Positions 8,729 to 17,561 are shown, numbered from the stretch's first letter. The stretch: 43,738 nucleotides of DNA from Terrimonas_B sp041743125 (GCA_041743125.1 JBGTNK010000214.1:1-43738); one strand, 5' to 3'. Numbers and translations: made by a program. The notes: generated from the sequence alone by a model not told the origin.

Positions 8729-8854
8729 TTATTCCATTGCCGGAACATCAAGACGGATCCTTTCTTCTTTTCTTTCCTTCTTTAGTTTTCTTCTTTCTTT
8801 AATAGTATCAACGGCCAGGTAAACAACCGGAATAGTTTCGTTATATAAGTACAA
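8729..8854 (-). CDS. Possible small gene, 41 residues, very basic C-terminal half
   Basis: The minus-strand frame from TTG at 8854 to TAA at 8729-8731 reads LYLYNETIPVVYLAVDTIKE and then a Lys/Arg/Glu-rich helix (RRKLKKERKEERIRLD) ending VPAME. The composition is protein-like: a short hydrophobic strand, then a charged helix. The start is weak: there is no ATG and no Shine-Dalgarno site, and the open frame upstream begins only after a TGA inside the end of the MscS gene. A strong hairpin follows 40 bases after the stop. It could be a small protein or the tail of a lost gene. No family is recognised. Confidence 0.25.
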   Translation of the reverse strand: MYLYNETIPVVYLAVDTIKERRKLKKERKEERIRLDVPAME

Positions 8855-8898
8855 ACTAATAATAGAGTTTGAAAATATTTTGAAAAGATAATTTCCTT

Positions 8899-10797
8899 CT
8901 ACTGATCAATATCTCCCGGTTTTGTATCCTTATCTGCTGGATCAGGTCTTGTTGTTTCCTTATTCAGATAATCAGAAGGAATAGTGGTCATATTCCCGTC
9001 ACGCATAGCACGGTAATGAGGTGATAATATTTCAATACCTGCCTCGTTGCAGCAATCCTGTATGTTCTGATGCAACTGGGAATAGATCATTGCCATATTA
9101 TTGGCTTCTTTGGTATAGGCATTCACCTGGTAAGAAACATAGAAATCATCCAGGCTTGTCTGTAATACAAATGGTACTGGCTCCTTCTGTATAAACTCTG
9201 TTCTCAGGGCGGCGTTTATCAGGGTCTCGTTCATTTTTTTCCAGGGCACATCATACCCTATAGTGACCGTGGTGTGGATGATCAATCCATTATCCTCCGG
9301 TTTGGTATTACTGGAGTAATTAATAGTACTGCTTAATAATACGGTGGAATTGGGTACAGTGATATCTTCATTCTTAATCGTTCTTATACGGGTTACCAGC
9401 ATTGTCTTCTCTATCACATCACCGGTTATTTCGCCAATCTTAATCCGGTCGCCGATCTTAAAAGGACGCATATAGGTAATGACAAGGCCCGCTACCATAT
9501 TAGAAATTGCACTGGAAGATCCTAATGAAAACAAAACGCCGATAAAGACTGACACGCCTTTAAATATATCCGATCCCGAACCCGGCAGGTAAGGGAAAAT
9601 AAGAACCATCATAAAAGCGTACAGCAGGAACTTTACAATATTAGCGGTTGTTTGTGCCCAGTCCGGATGGAAACCCGTCATCTGGATGCGCCCCCTCTCT
9701 ATCTCATGGGCAAAATATTTTAATCCCTTTATGGCATACCGGAAAATAAAAAAGATAACCAGGATTGTAAACAAACTGGGCAAAAAATCGATGATACCCC
9801 ATAAGGCTGATTTTGCCGGGGTAAGAATCCACTTTAATAAGGTGCCGGTCCATGTTTTAGTTTCCGGGAAAATGCTGAACAATAAAGGCAATGCCAGATA
9901 CACAGCCAGGATAATGACAAGTATACGGATGACATTATTTAATCGCAAAATAAAATGCTGATGCTGGTCGGCTGTAAATATTTTTACATTCCTGATCTTT
10001 AACCCGGTAAAATATTTATGCTCATTGGCAACCAGGAACAAAGTGACCCACTTAAATATTTTATTGATAGAAAATATCAATAACCCTACGCCCAGGATAA
10101 TCAATAGTACCAATGCAATCCTTTTTATCCATTTCCGGAAACTATTTGCTTCCCGTTCTTCTCCTATGGCTTTTTTGATAAGCGACAGGTATTCCTCTGC
10201 CAGTTGCCGGCCATCTTTATCCATCCAGAGAGCATCTAAATTGGTAACGGAAAGAATAATGATCTCTTTGTTGTAAAGGATATCAAATCCATTTTCAGTT
10301 TCATTAATTTTTAAAGAATCGCCCTGGTAAAAAGGTTCCTCGTATAAATTTTGTATACGCAAGGTGACCGCCGCTGCTCTTTCGGCAGCGCTGAAGGATC
10401 CTATTTTAGTAAAAATGAAAAATAAGGTATCATTAAAGGGCACAACGGCGTACCCGGTAGAATTTTTTTTGAGCTCCGCTATTCTTTGAAGTTGTGCATC
10501 TTTGCGGATAGAATCGCTGATAGCAATTTCCTTCAGTTTATCTTCCAGTTCCTTTGTTTTCCTTGCATTACCCTCCGACTGCTTCAGTTCTTCCTGCAAC
10601 TGAGTCCTCATCATTGAATCAATATGCTGTTGCTGCTGTTGTTGCAATAAAAGCGCCTCAGCCACCCGGCGTAAGGAATCATTTTGCAGACTATCGGCAG
10701 GAGGCACCTGCTGAGCGTTAACTGCTGAAAAACAAAAAGACAAAACTACCGCGATGATGGCAATCCTGCATGTATTAAAAGCTCTAGCCTGGTTCAT
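8899..10797 (-). CDS. Large MscS-family mechanosensitive ion channel
   Basis: The 632-residue protein has a signal peptide (1-29, ending VNAQ), a periplasmic coiled-coil rich in Gln, Glu and Lys (about 40-112, with a six-Gln run at 52-57) and a folded segment to about 215. Membrane helices follow at about 225-245, 288-310, 333-356 and 386-404, and a pore helix at 411-445 (VFIGVLFSLGSSSAISNM). The MscS beta domain is classic: PFKIGDRIKIGEITGDVIE and EDITVPNSTVL. It opens under membrane tension to release solutes during osmotic downshock; the big periplasmic part resembles the MscK/MscM layout and suggests extra control. It is transcribed away from the kinase operon with 180 bases between them. 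Confidence 0.85.
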   Translation of the reverse strand: MNQARAFNTCRIAIIAVVLSFCFSAVNAQQVPPADSLQNDSLRRVAEALLLQQQQQQHIDSMMRTQLQEELKQSEGNARKTKELEDKLKEIAISDSIRKDAQLQRIAELKKNSTGYAVVPFNDTLFFIFTKIGSFSAAERAAAVTLRIQNLYEEPFYQGDSLKINETENGFDILYNKEIIILSVTNLDALWMDKDGRQLAEEYLSLIKKAIGEEREANSFRKWIKRIALVLLIILGVGLLIFSINKIFKWVTLFLVANEHKYFTGLKIRNVKIFTADQHQHFILRLNNVIRILVIILAVYLALPLLFSIFPETKTWTGTLLKWILTPAKSALWGIIDFLPSLFTILVIFFIFRYAIKGLKYFAHEIERGRIQMTGFHPDWAQTTANIVKFLLYAFMMVLIFPYLPGSGSDIFKGVSVFIGVLFSLGSSSAISNMVAGLVITYMRPFKIGDRIKIGEITGDVIEKTMLVTRIRTIKNEDITVPNSTVLLSSTINYSSNTKPEDNGLIIHTTVTIGYDVPWKKMNETLINAALRTEFIQKEPVPFVLQTSLDDFYVSYQVNAYTKEANNMAMIYSQLHQNIQDCCNEAGIEILSPHYRAMRDGNMTTIPSDYLNKETTRPDPADKDTKPGDIDQ

Positions 10798-10977
10798 TGT
10801 TTATTTATTACAGTAAGGCTAAGTGATTCAAATGAAAACATTATAAAAACATCATAGCCATTTCCGGCAACCAAGTTATGATAAACCAACCTTAATATAT
10901 AGAACTGAATTAATGATGAAGAAGATGTATCCCGGCTTTTTTGCAGGAAGAGGGGGATTCAGGAAATATTTACCAAA

Positions 10978-12369
10978 TCAAACCAAATTATTATCCTGGT
11001 AAAAATTAGGCAGCTGAATAGTAAATACAGTTCCTATGTCCAGGTTTGATTCTACCGTAATGATCCCTTTGTGCAGGGAAAGGATACGACGGGCCAAAGT
11101 AAGGCCCAGCCCAAACCCTTGTTTTGCCTGTGCAGAATTTGTCCTGAAAAATGGCTGGAATATATTTTGGATATCCGACTCCGCTATAACATCACCTTTG
11201 TTGGCAACTTTCAGGATAATTTGTTTTTGGCCAAATTCTCCGGTTAATGTTGATTGATTATTATCAGAATATTTACATCCATTTTCGATGATGTTTTTCA
11301 GGACGATATAGAGCATGTTTGCATTTCCAAATACCGTTAACAGTCTTTCATCATCGGGAAATGTTTCCATATCCAGTTGAACTTTGAATCCGGCATTTTG
11401 CTTTTGCACATCAGACATTACCTTAAACAATACTTCATCGAACCTGACTTCATGAAGGTCAATACTGCCGTGGGAGCCAGCCTTTGCAATATCAAGCAGG
11501 CTCCGCGTTAACAATTGCACTTCCCTGATATCCTCATAAACACTTTGCAATACATCCCGATATTCCTCCTCTGTCCTGTTTTTATGCAGCGCTACTTCTA
11601 CCTGGCTGGAAATAGAAGTGAGCGGCGTTGACAGTTCATGCGATGCATTGGATATAAACCGACGCTGGATAGCAAAGGAATCCTGCAAACGATCCAGCAA
11701 ACTATTAAAGGTTTGGGCCAGCCGGGTAAGTTCATCCCGGGCATTGTTTATTTTTATCCGCTGGGAAAGATTATTGGAACTGATAAGGTTTACTTCGCTG
11801 GTTATTATTTTTACCGGCCTGATAATATTCTTTGCAAAAAGAAGCCCGGTAAAAAATGAAAGGATAACGGCGAGCAAGATAGCTCCCAGGAGTATTTCTT
11901 TTAATTGGCGCAGAAATTCTTCTCCATCTAAATCCGATGAAGCAACGGCGGCTATAAAATCATTATTATTTTCCTGGTAGTGCAAGGCCACAGCCTTTTT
12001 GTTTTTGTAAGGAAAGTACCAGACCTTATCTTTTTTTGTTTGCTCTATTATTTCCCGGGTAAGTAAAAAGGAATCGCCCGGAATATCTGAAAACATGTAG
12101 GCCGCCGTTCCATTGGCTCTTGCTATTGTAATGCTCTTATTATATAAGGAAGCTACCGCCGCCGTATCCATTCTTCGCAAAAGAGAAAAATTCTGTCCGC
12201 TTAAATCAGCATATACTTTTGCTGTGCTCAGCGCCCTGTTTAATAACCTGGTTTTAAATGTATCTTCTCTTTCCGCGGCACTTGTAAAATAAATGGATAG
12301 GCTGATGATGGCAAGAATGAGAGTAACCAATAAAGCAAATAGCAAAGCTATTTTATACTTAATACTCAT
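10978..12369 (-). CDS. Sensor histidine kinase
   Basis: The 463-residue protein has two membrane helices (about 7-29 and 158-180) that flank a periplasmic sensor of about 130 residues. A HAMP linker (181-233) and a HisKA domain follow, with the phosphorylated histidine at H244 in FISNASHELSTPL. The HATPase domain shows NIIENGCKYSDN (N box, 359-370) and GFGLGLTLARRI (G box). It starts 5 bp after the response regulator ends, so the two form a pair. It is the last gene of an operon led by a cation/proton antiporter, which suggests it senses ions, pH or envelope state. The overall plan is like CusS/ArlS kinases; the true ligand cannot be read. Confidence 0.88.
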   Translation of the reverse strand: MSIKYKIALLFALLVTLILAIISLSIYFTSAAEREDTFKTRLLNRALSTAKVYADLSGQNFSLLRRMDTAAVASLYNKSITIARANGTAAYMFSDIPGDSFLLTREIIEQTKKDKVWYFPYKNKKAVALHYQENNNDFIAAVASSDLDGEEFLRQLKEILLGAILLAVILSFFTGLLFAKNIIRPVKIITSEVNLISSNNLSQRIKINNARDELTRLAQTFNSLLDRLQDSFAIQRRFISNASHELSTPLTSISSQVEVALHKNRTEEEYRDVLQSVYEDIREVQLLTRSLLDIAKAGSHGSIDLHEVRFDEVLFKVMSDVQKQNAGFKVQLDMETFPDDERLLTVFGNANMLYIVLKNIIENGCKYSDNNQSTLTGEFGQKQIILKVANKGDVIAESDIQNIFQPFFRTNSAQAKQGFGLGLTLARRILSLHKGIITVESNLDIGTVFTIQLPNFYQDNNLV

Positions 12370-12374
12370 AAGAC

Positions 12375-13064
12375 TTACTTCTCTTTCATAATATAACCCA
12401 TGCCCACCTGGGTATGGATCAGTTTGGGCTCAAAATCCCTGTCGATTTTTTTTCTGAGAAAGTTTACATAAACGTCTATCACATTTGTCTTGGTATCAAA
12501 ATCCAGTTCCCAAACTCTTTCAGCTATATCGGCTCTTGAAACAACCCGATTCCGGTTGCGCATGAGGTATTCCAGCAACTGAAATTCTTTCGCCGTCAAA
12601 CTGATGGGCTTGCCTTCCCTGCTCACTTCTTTGCTGTCTACATTCAATTCAAGGTCGGCCACCTTTAATATATTCCCGGCCGGCAATTGCTGGTTCATGG
12701 TTCTCTTAAGAAGTGCCCGGATCCTTACCAGCAGTTCTTTAAATTCAAATGGTTTCACCAGGTAATCGTCTGTTCCCGCATCAAATCCTTCTATTTTATC
12801 ATCGGTTTCACTAAGCGCTGTGAGCATAATAATGGGTACGTGCTGATTACGGCTGCGTATAGTTTTACAAAGGTCATAACCGTTGAGGCCCGGAAGATTA
12901 ATATCTGTAATCACCAGGTTAAAGGTACCCGATTCAAATAACCGAAGGCCAATCTTACCATCATATGCCGTTTCTACATGATAATTTAATTCCTTTAGTC
13001 CCTTTGAAAGGGTGTCGGCGATCTTCTTCTCATCTTCAATTAATAATATTTTTATCTCTTCCAT
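12375..13064 (-). CDS. OmpR/PhoB-family response regulator
   Basis: The 229-residue protein is given from the ATG at 13064 (MEEIKILLIEDEKK). A longer frame reaches 13133 but would overlap the antiporter gene and adds 23 residues foreign to the family. The receiver domain shows the acidic pair E10-D11, phosphoacceptor D54 (ITDINLPG), T82 and K104 (VKPFEFKE). The C-terminal winged helix has LTAKEFQLLEYLMRNRNRVVSR and ends IHTQVGMGYIMKEK. It lies 10 bp after the antiporter and 5 bp before the kinase, so all three are one transcript. Probable targets are this operon and other envelope-stress genes. Confidence 0.9.
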   Translation of the reverse strand: MEEIKILLIEDEKKIADTLSKGLKELNYHVETAYDGKIGLRLFESGTFNLVITDINLPGLNGYDLCKTIRSRNQHVPIIMLTALSETDDKIEGFDAGTDDYLVKPFEFKELLVRIRALLKRTMNQQLPAGNILKVADLELNVDSKEVSREGKPISLTAKEFQLLEYLMRNRNRVVSRADIAERVWELDFDTKTNVIDVYVNFLRKKIDRDFEPKLIHTQVGMGYIMKEK

Positions 13065-13074
13065 ATCAGGTAAT

Positions 13075-14292
13075 CTATTTTGTAAGAGGTGTTTCATCAT
13101 TGATCGTTTCCAGCTTGGGCCGGCCATACACAATGGAGCCGACCATCATCACCACGCTGGTGATCAGGATCACAAAAAATAATATCCCTTCGTTAAACTT
13201 GGATAATTTATAAAATTCCGGAATACTGTAAAACAGCAGAATAGTGATCAGGCCCCTGGGCATAAAAAATAATTCCGGGAAAATATGGGCGTGAAGAAAA
13301 AATCGTAAATAAATATACCGGATTACAAAGAGTATCACCACTAACAGGCTGCCGGCCAGTATCACTTCCTCGTCCTGCAGTAAACGTACATCGATCGTGA
13401 GACCAAAAATAAAAAAGAAGAAGGTGCGTATAAGAAAACTACTTTCAGCGGTCAGCGCATGCAATAAAGTACCCACATCGCTTACCTGCCGGAAAGACAT
13501 CCATTTATAAATGCGGTGAAAAAATGCAAGTTGCCAGTTACTGACAATCATACCGAAAAGTAAAATGATAAACAAAGCCGGCAGGTGTAACATTTTACCG
13601 CCTGCATATAAAAATATCAACACCGCAAAAACAAGAAAGAAGCGGATCTTGGTTGTGATCCGGGTCAGCATAAAAATAATCAGTAAAGAAAGTATAATAC
13701 TTAAAAGGACGGCCAAGGCGACAGAGCCAAAAAAAATGGCAATATTGCCAGGTTTCAGCAAATTGCCTGCAATCATATAATTGAAAAACATGATGCCCAG
13801 GATATCTGAAAATGAAGTTTCATAAACCAGGAATTCTTTTTTGATTTCCTTTAAATGAGAAATGCTGGGTATTACGATGGCACTGCTCACCACTGAAAGA
13901 GGAATGGCATAAATCAAACAGCGGAGATAATCTTCATCCAGGTAATTGTAAAGTAATGCGGAGCAACCGGCAGCTGATAACACTAAAATGATTAGTGCTG
14001 AAAAGAAGGCATTCCGGATCAAGGTTAGCTTATTGCGGCTGACTTGCAGGTCCAACCCGGCTTCCAGCACAATCATGATCAAACCGATAATGCCAAATAA
14101 TTCCACTACCTGGGCCGGCACATAAATGGATCCTCTTTGGTAAAAAAATAATTCTCTGACGGCAATACCAGATAACAAAAGCAATAAAACGGAAGGAATT
14201 CCGGTCTTCTTTGAAAACAAATTAAAAAGGTAAGAACACATGACCAACAGGCAGGCTGCCAGTATTAACATGTATGAATCCACTCCCTGCAT
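13075..14292 (-). CDS. Cation:proton antiporter (CPA superfamily)
   Basis: This is a membrane protein of about 400 residues with 10 to 12 hydrophobic helices and few soluble parts, first gene of the operon with the response regulator and kinase. Family marks include KKTGIPSVLLLLLSG in the first helix pair, IMIVLEAGLDLQVSRNKL, LSVVSSAIVIPSISHLK and RGLITILLFYSIPEF. A longer frame reaches a GTG at 14313, but that would include the promoter -7 box (14297-14304). Starts at ATG 14292 or ATG 14271 are therefore preferred; the inferred transcript begins near 14290, so 14271 (with GGGAG upstream) may be the true one. It exchanges Na+ or K+ for H+ across the inner membrane. No C-terminal NAD-binding domain is present. 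Confidence 0.8.
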   Translation of the reverse strand: MQGVDSYMLILAACLLVMCSYLFNLFSKKTGIPSVLLLLLSGIAVRELFFYQRGSIYVPAQVVELFGIIGLIMIVLEAGLDLQVSRNKLTLIRNAFFSALIILVLSAAGCSALLYNYLDEDYLRCLIYAIPLSVVSSAIVIPSISHLKEIKKEFLVYETSFSDILGIMFFNYMIAGNLLKPGNIAIFFGSVALAVLLSIILSLLIIFMLTRITTKIRFFLVFAVLIFLYAGGKMLHLPALFIILLFGMIVSNWQLAFFHRIYKWMSFRQVSDVGTLLHALTAESSFLIRTFFFFIFGLTIDVRLLQDEEVILAGSLLVVILFVIRYIYLRFFLHAHIFPELFFMPRGLITILLFYSIPEFYKLSKFNEGILFFVILITSVVMMVGSIVYGRPKLETINDETPLTK

Positions 14293-14296
14293 AATA

Positions 14297-14327
14297 CAAA
14301 AATAGCCGAACACCTTTGGTTTTCAAC
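14297..14327 (-). promoter_or_regulatory. Promoter of the antiporter-regulator-kinase operon
   Basis: On the minus strand GTTG (14324-14327), a 19-base spacer and TATTTTTG (14297-14304) match the Bacteroidota -33/-7 pattern (TTTG, 19-21 bases, TAnnTTTG) with one mismatch. Transcription would begin near 14290. Confidence 0.55.
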
Positions 14328-14513
14328 ATTTAAAGATGCTTTTAATTGGCAGTCAATATTTTCCCACGCAGAAAATGATGCAGCGGATAATATCGATAAT
14401 ACGCAAAATTTTATCCTTAGGAAAAGCTCATGATCAAATTAAACTAAGCAGGACGATCCATTCCGCCTGATTTAATTTCCTTTTAATGCTACTTTAATAT
14501 ACAGAAACTATAT

Positions 14514-14590
14514 TACCAATATCCAATATCCAATATCCAATATCCAATATCCAATATCCAATATCCAATATCCAATATCCAATATCCAAT
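14514..14590. repeat. Heptanucleotide tandem repeat, ten perfect ATCCAAT units
   Basis: From 14521 to 14590 the unit ATCCAAT is repeated ten times without an error, preceded by one variant unit (TACCAAT, 14514-14520). The array stands 74 bases upstream of the ATG of the YegP-like gene and is not coding in any plausible frame. A clean seven-base repeat of this length is prone to slippage. Confidence 0.95.
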
Positions 14591-14614
14591 ATGCCTATCA
14601 AAAACTGGATACCT

Positions 14615-14643
14615 GCTGCCTGATTGACTGGCAGCCATTTTTT
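14615..14643 (+). terminator. Terminator-like hairpin in the leader of the YegP-like gene (possible attenuator)
   Basis: GCTGCC (14615-14620) and GGCAGC (14630-14635) pair perfectly around a nine-base loop and are followed by CA and six T (14638-14643). The orientation is plus, yet no plus-strand gene lies upstream, and the YegP-like ATG follows only 21 bases later. It therefore acts either on read-through from the repeat region or as an attenuator. Confidence 0.6.
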
Positions 14644-14664
14644 AATTACTTAAAACTTATTAAT

Positions 14665-14997
14665 ATGTTGAAATTTGAAACCTTTACAGGAAACAATAAA
14701 GAGCACTATTTTCGGTTGACAGACGACACAGGAAAAATAATTTTATCCAGTGAAGCCTACAAGCAAAAGGAAAGTGTGTTGAACGGAATTGAATCCGTAA
14801 AGAAAAACCTACCTATGCCCGCGGCCATTGAAAAGAAAGAATCCACCAATGGAAAACATTTTTTTAATGTAAAAAGTACCAATGGCCAGATAGTGGGAAC
14901 CAGTACGATGTTTGACACACCCGAACTTCGTGATCAGGGGCTGAATGAACTTCAAACTGAAGCGTCGCGGCTGATTGTAAATGAGAGTACCAAATAA
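14665..14997 (+). CDS. YegP-like protein (DUF1508/UPF0339 family)
   Basis: The 110-residue protein has two copies of the DUF1508 motif: HYFRLTDDTGKIILSSEAYK with KESVLNGIESVKKN (15-48) and HFFNVKSTNGQIVGTSTMF with RDQGLNELQTEA (65-102). Each repeat gives a small beta-beta-beta-alpha unit. There is no signal peptide, so it is cytoplasmic. The biochemical role of the family is not established; it is often small, abundant and stress-linked. The gene stands alone between a repeat/hairpin leader and a clear terminator, and may be controlled by that leader. No Shine-Dalgarno site is seen. Confidence 0.85.
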   Translation: MLKFETFTGNNKEHYFRLTDDTGKIILSSEAYKQKESVLNGIESVKKNLPMPAAIEKKESTNGKHFFNVKSTNGQIVGTSTMFDTPELRDQGLNELQTEASRLIVNESTK

Positions 14998-15017
14998 TCC
15001 GGCTTTCAGCCGTATCC

Positions 15018-15047
15018 AGGCATTCGCGACGGCGGATGCCTTTTTTT
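15018..15047 (+). terminator. Rho-independent terminator
   Basis: AGGCATTCGC and GCGGATGCCT form a ten-base stem with one G-T pair and a four-base loop, followed by a run of T to 15047. It lies 21 bases after the stop of the YegP-like gene. Confidence 0.85.
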
Positions 15048-15070
15048 GTCCGCCAGGTTTCTTAAACCTT

Positions 15071-15078
15071 TACATTCG
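15071..15078 (+). promoter_or_regulatory. Possible -7 box before the glycerate kinase gene
   Basis: TACATTCG matches TAnnTTTG at five of its six fixed positions. A TTTG at 15045-15048 lies 22 bases upstream, one more than usual. The predicted transcript would have a leader of about 15 bases before the ATG at 15100. Confidence 0.3.
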
Positions 15079-15099
15079 TATGCATAAACTATCTCCCAA

Positions 15100-16425
15100 A
15101 TGATTTTCCGCAACGATGCATGTGAAATAAACGAGGCGGCTATTTTGGCTGTTCAGCCCCGAACCCTGATGCCCAGGAATTTGTTTTACAAGGATGGAAA
15201 ATTACACATAGGTGAATCTGTCGTTCATCTTTCTGATTTAAGGAAATTAATTGTTATTGCTGCCGGTAAGGCAGCAGCAGCAATGGCAGCCGAAGCCGAA
15301 ACTCAACTGGGGGATTATATCACTGAAGGAATTTGTATTACTAAATATGAACATGCACTGCCGCTGAAAAAATTTAAAACCATTGAGGCGGCCCATCCTG
15401 TACCAGATGAAAACAGCATCCTTGCAGGAATAGAAGTTCTCCGTATAATAAATAATCTTACACCAAAGGATATTGTATTGGTATTGATCAGCGGAGGCGC
15501 CTCTTCTTTAATGGCGGATATTCCGGAGAATTGCAGTTTACCTGATCTTCAATTAACATCTGAGATACTGGTCCGCAGCGGCGCAACCATTCATGAAATA
15601 AATATTGTAAGAAAACACCTGAGTAAGATCAAAGGAGGTCAGCTGGCAAAGGCTGCGCAGCCTGCCAGGGTTTATACGTTTTTGGTGAGTGATGTTGTGG
15701 GCGATGACCCGGGCAGTATAGCAAGCGGACCCTGCGTTCCGGATCATTCATCTTTTTCAGATGCATATAAAGTTCTTCAGGAATATAATACCTGGCAATT
15801 AATCCCTGGCACTATCAGGATACATATCGAAAAAGGGTTAAAAGGCGAATTGGAAGAAACCCCTAAACCTCATGATCTTTTTTTTCAAAATACTTATACC
15901 AAAATCATTGGTAATAACCGGCTGTCACTTTTGGCTGCAAAAGAAAAAAGTGAACAACTTGGTTACCGCAGCATAATAGAAGATGGAAGCATAACGGGTA
16001 ATACTGAATCTGTATCCCGAAAATTTGTTACCACTTTAATAGAATATCAGGGGGCCCTTCCGGTTTGCATTTTGGCCGGTGGAGAAACAACACTGCAGGT
16101 AACCGGCCATGGTAAAGGAGGGAGAAACCAACATTTTGTATTATGCGCACTGGATGAGATGATGAAACATTATGATCAGGGGGCTGATCGTAACACAACC
16201 ATTCTAAGTGCAGGTACAGATGGAACCGATGGCCCCACCGATGCGGCCGGAGCCATTACCGGAACCGATATGCTAAGGACAGGTAATATAAATCCTGAAA
16301 CGATCCAAAACCATCTTGCCCAATTTGATTCCTATACTTTTTTTGAGAAATTTGACGGGTTAATAAAGACAGGGCCTACGCAAACCAATGTGATGGACAT
16401 TATTATTGGATTGATAAATAAGTAG
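15100..16425 (+). CDS. Glycerate 2-kinase type protein (GckA/MOFRL family)
   Basis: The 441-residue protein is normal length for the class that phosphorylates D-glycerate with ATP, usually giving 2-phosphoglycerate. The N-terminal domain shows VIAAGKAAAAMA (52-63), IEAAHPVPDENS (95-106) and the glycine-rich LISGGASSL (129-137). The C-terminal MOFRL domain shows ILAGGETTLQVTGHGKGGRN, the SAGTDGTDGPTDAAGAI segment and GPTQTNVMDI near the end, where most relatives have GPTGTNV. There is no signal peptide. It follows the YegP terminator and stands as its own unit; a role in sugar-acid or glyoxylate use fits the enolase-superfamily enzyme near 39 kb, but they are not linked. Confidence 0.85.
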   Translation: MIFRNDACEINEAAILAVQPRTLMPRNLFYKDGKLHIGESVVHLSDLRKLIVIAAGKAAAAMAAEAETQLGDYITEGICITKYEHALPLKKFKTIEAAHPVPDENSILAGIEVLRIINNLTPKDIVLVLISGGASSLMADIPENCSLPDLQLTSEILVRSGATIHEINIVRKHLSKIKGGQLAKAAQPARVYTFLVSDVVGDDPGSIASGPCVPDHSSFSDAYKVLQEYNTWQLIPGTIRIHIEKGLKGELEETPKPHDLFFQNTYTKIIGNNRLSLLAAKEKSEQLGYRSIIEDGSITGNTESVSRKFVTTLIEYQGALPVCILAGGETTLQVTGHGKGGRNQHFVLCALDEMMKHYDQGADRNTTILSAGTDGTDGPTDAAGAITGTDMLRTGNINPETIQNHLAQFDSYTFFEKFDGLIKTGPTQTNVMDIIIGLINK

Positions 16426-16556
16426 CAATCCTATTAATACAAACAGTACTTGTTGTTAACTCCTTAAATCTTTCATAACAACTTCAACATTTTTATTAAA
16501 TTGTAAACATTCATACGGGCATCTGTTAAAAACACAGGTTAAAATATAACGACATT

Positions 16557-17561
16557 ATGCAAAAAGTAAGAGTGTTATTGGCAATAAGTCTATTGCATCT
16601 AGCAACCATTCAATATGCAATGGCCCAATCATGCGGGACCCGTGAATTAGATCACCGTGTAACCGCATTTTTAAAGTTGATAAGATTCCAGGACCTGACG
16701 ATTGACCAGCTTCGTGCAATCCCTATCGAAACAATTAAGTTTCCACTCCTACCCTTAACACCCTATCCAAAAGAGGATGTAAAGCGTATTAAAATAACCG
16801 CCGATAGTATTCCGGTTTTAATTTTTAATCCCTCTCATTCTTCCAATCTCCCTATAATAATAAATTATCACGGAGGAGGTTTTATATCTCCGCTGGTGCA
16901 GGGATTGGAACATTCCCTATGGCAGGATGCCAGAACGTATGAGGCAATCGTATTCGCGGTTGATTACCGGGTTGGTCCGGAGAATAAATTTCCTGCCGCA
17001 GTTGACGATAGTTATCATGCCTTCAAATGGATTGCAGAACATGGTGCTGAATTTAGTGGCGATACCAGCCGCATTATATTAATGGGCAATAGTGCAGGGG
17101 CTAATTTAGTTGCTGTGATAACTCAGAAAGCAAAAAAGGAAGGAATAACCCATTGGATAAAACTCCAGGTATTGAATGGGCTTCCAGCTGACCTGCGCCC
17201 ACAGCATATGGAGTCTTCTATTACGTACCAGCAAAACGCCACAGGATACTTTCAAACTAAAGCAGGCTGTTATTTTGCCGTTGAAAATTATGCCCCTGGT
17301 CAATATAATAACCCTGAAGTATCGCCTATACTTACAAAGGACTTCTCCGGATTGCCGCCGGCAGTCCTTATTAATGCAGAGTTTGACCCATTAAGAGATG
17401 ACGGTATACTCTATGCAGACAAACTACGAAAAGCAGGTATTAAAGTATGGGACAAATGCTTTCCCGGCCAGATACATCTGCTGCTTGGTTTACCTCCTAA
17501 TGCTAAAGAGATAAGGGAATCCGAGACAATGGTAAAAAATGCTATGAAAGAAATCTTTTAA
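16557..17561 (+). CDS. Exported alpha/beta hydrolase, hormone-sensitive-lipase-type esterase
   Basis: The 334-residue protein starts with a Sec signal peptide (1-24, ending AMAQ). The oxyanion-hole motif HGGGF is at 105-109, the nucleophile elbow GNSAG at 177-181 (S179), and the acid and base of the triad are likely D277 (EFDPLRDD) and H307 (GQIHLLL). This is family IV, acting on short acyl esters. The sequence FPAAVDDSYHAFKWIAEH (145-162) is typical. The active-site His motif is GQIH where most have GxxH-G-F. It lies 49 bp before a second hydrolase on the same strand and may share a transcript with it. Natural substrate unknown. Confidence 0.85.
   Translation: MQKVRVLLAISLLHLATIQYAMAQSCGTRELDHRVTAFLKLIRFQDLTIDQLRAIPIETIKFPLLPLTPYPKEDVKRIKITADSIPVLIFNPSHSSNLPIIINYHGGGFISPLVQGLEHSLWQDARTYEAIVFAVDYRVGPENKFPAAVDDSYHAFKWIAEHGAEFSGDTSRIILMGNSAGANLVAVITQKAKKEGITHWIKLQVLNGLPADLRPQHMESSITYQQNATGYFQTKAGCYFAVENYAPGQYNNPEVSPILTKDFSGLPPAVLINAEFDPLRDDGILYADKLRKAGIKVWDKCFPGQIHLLLGLPPNAKEIRESETMVKNAMKEIF

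Noticed and set aside
8556..8822. 88-codon plus-strand frame
   Set aside because: It is built across a hairpin and a poly-T/pyrimidine tract; the opposite strand reads as a more protein-like sequence.
14514..14590. CRISPR array
   Set aside because: The units are seven bases long and directly joined, without spacers.
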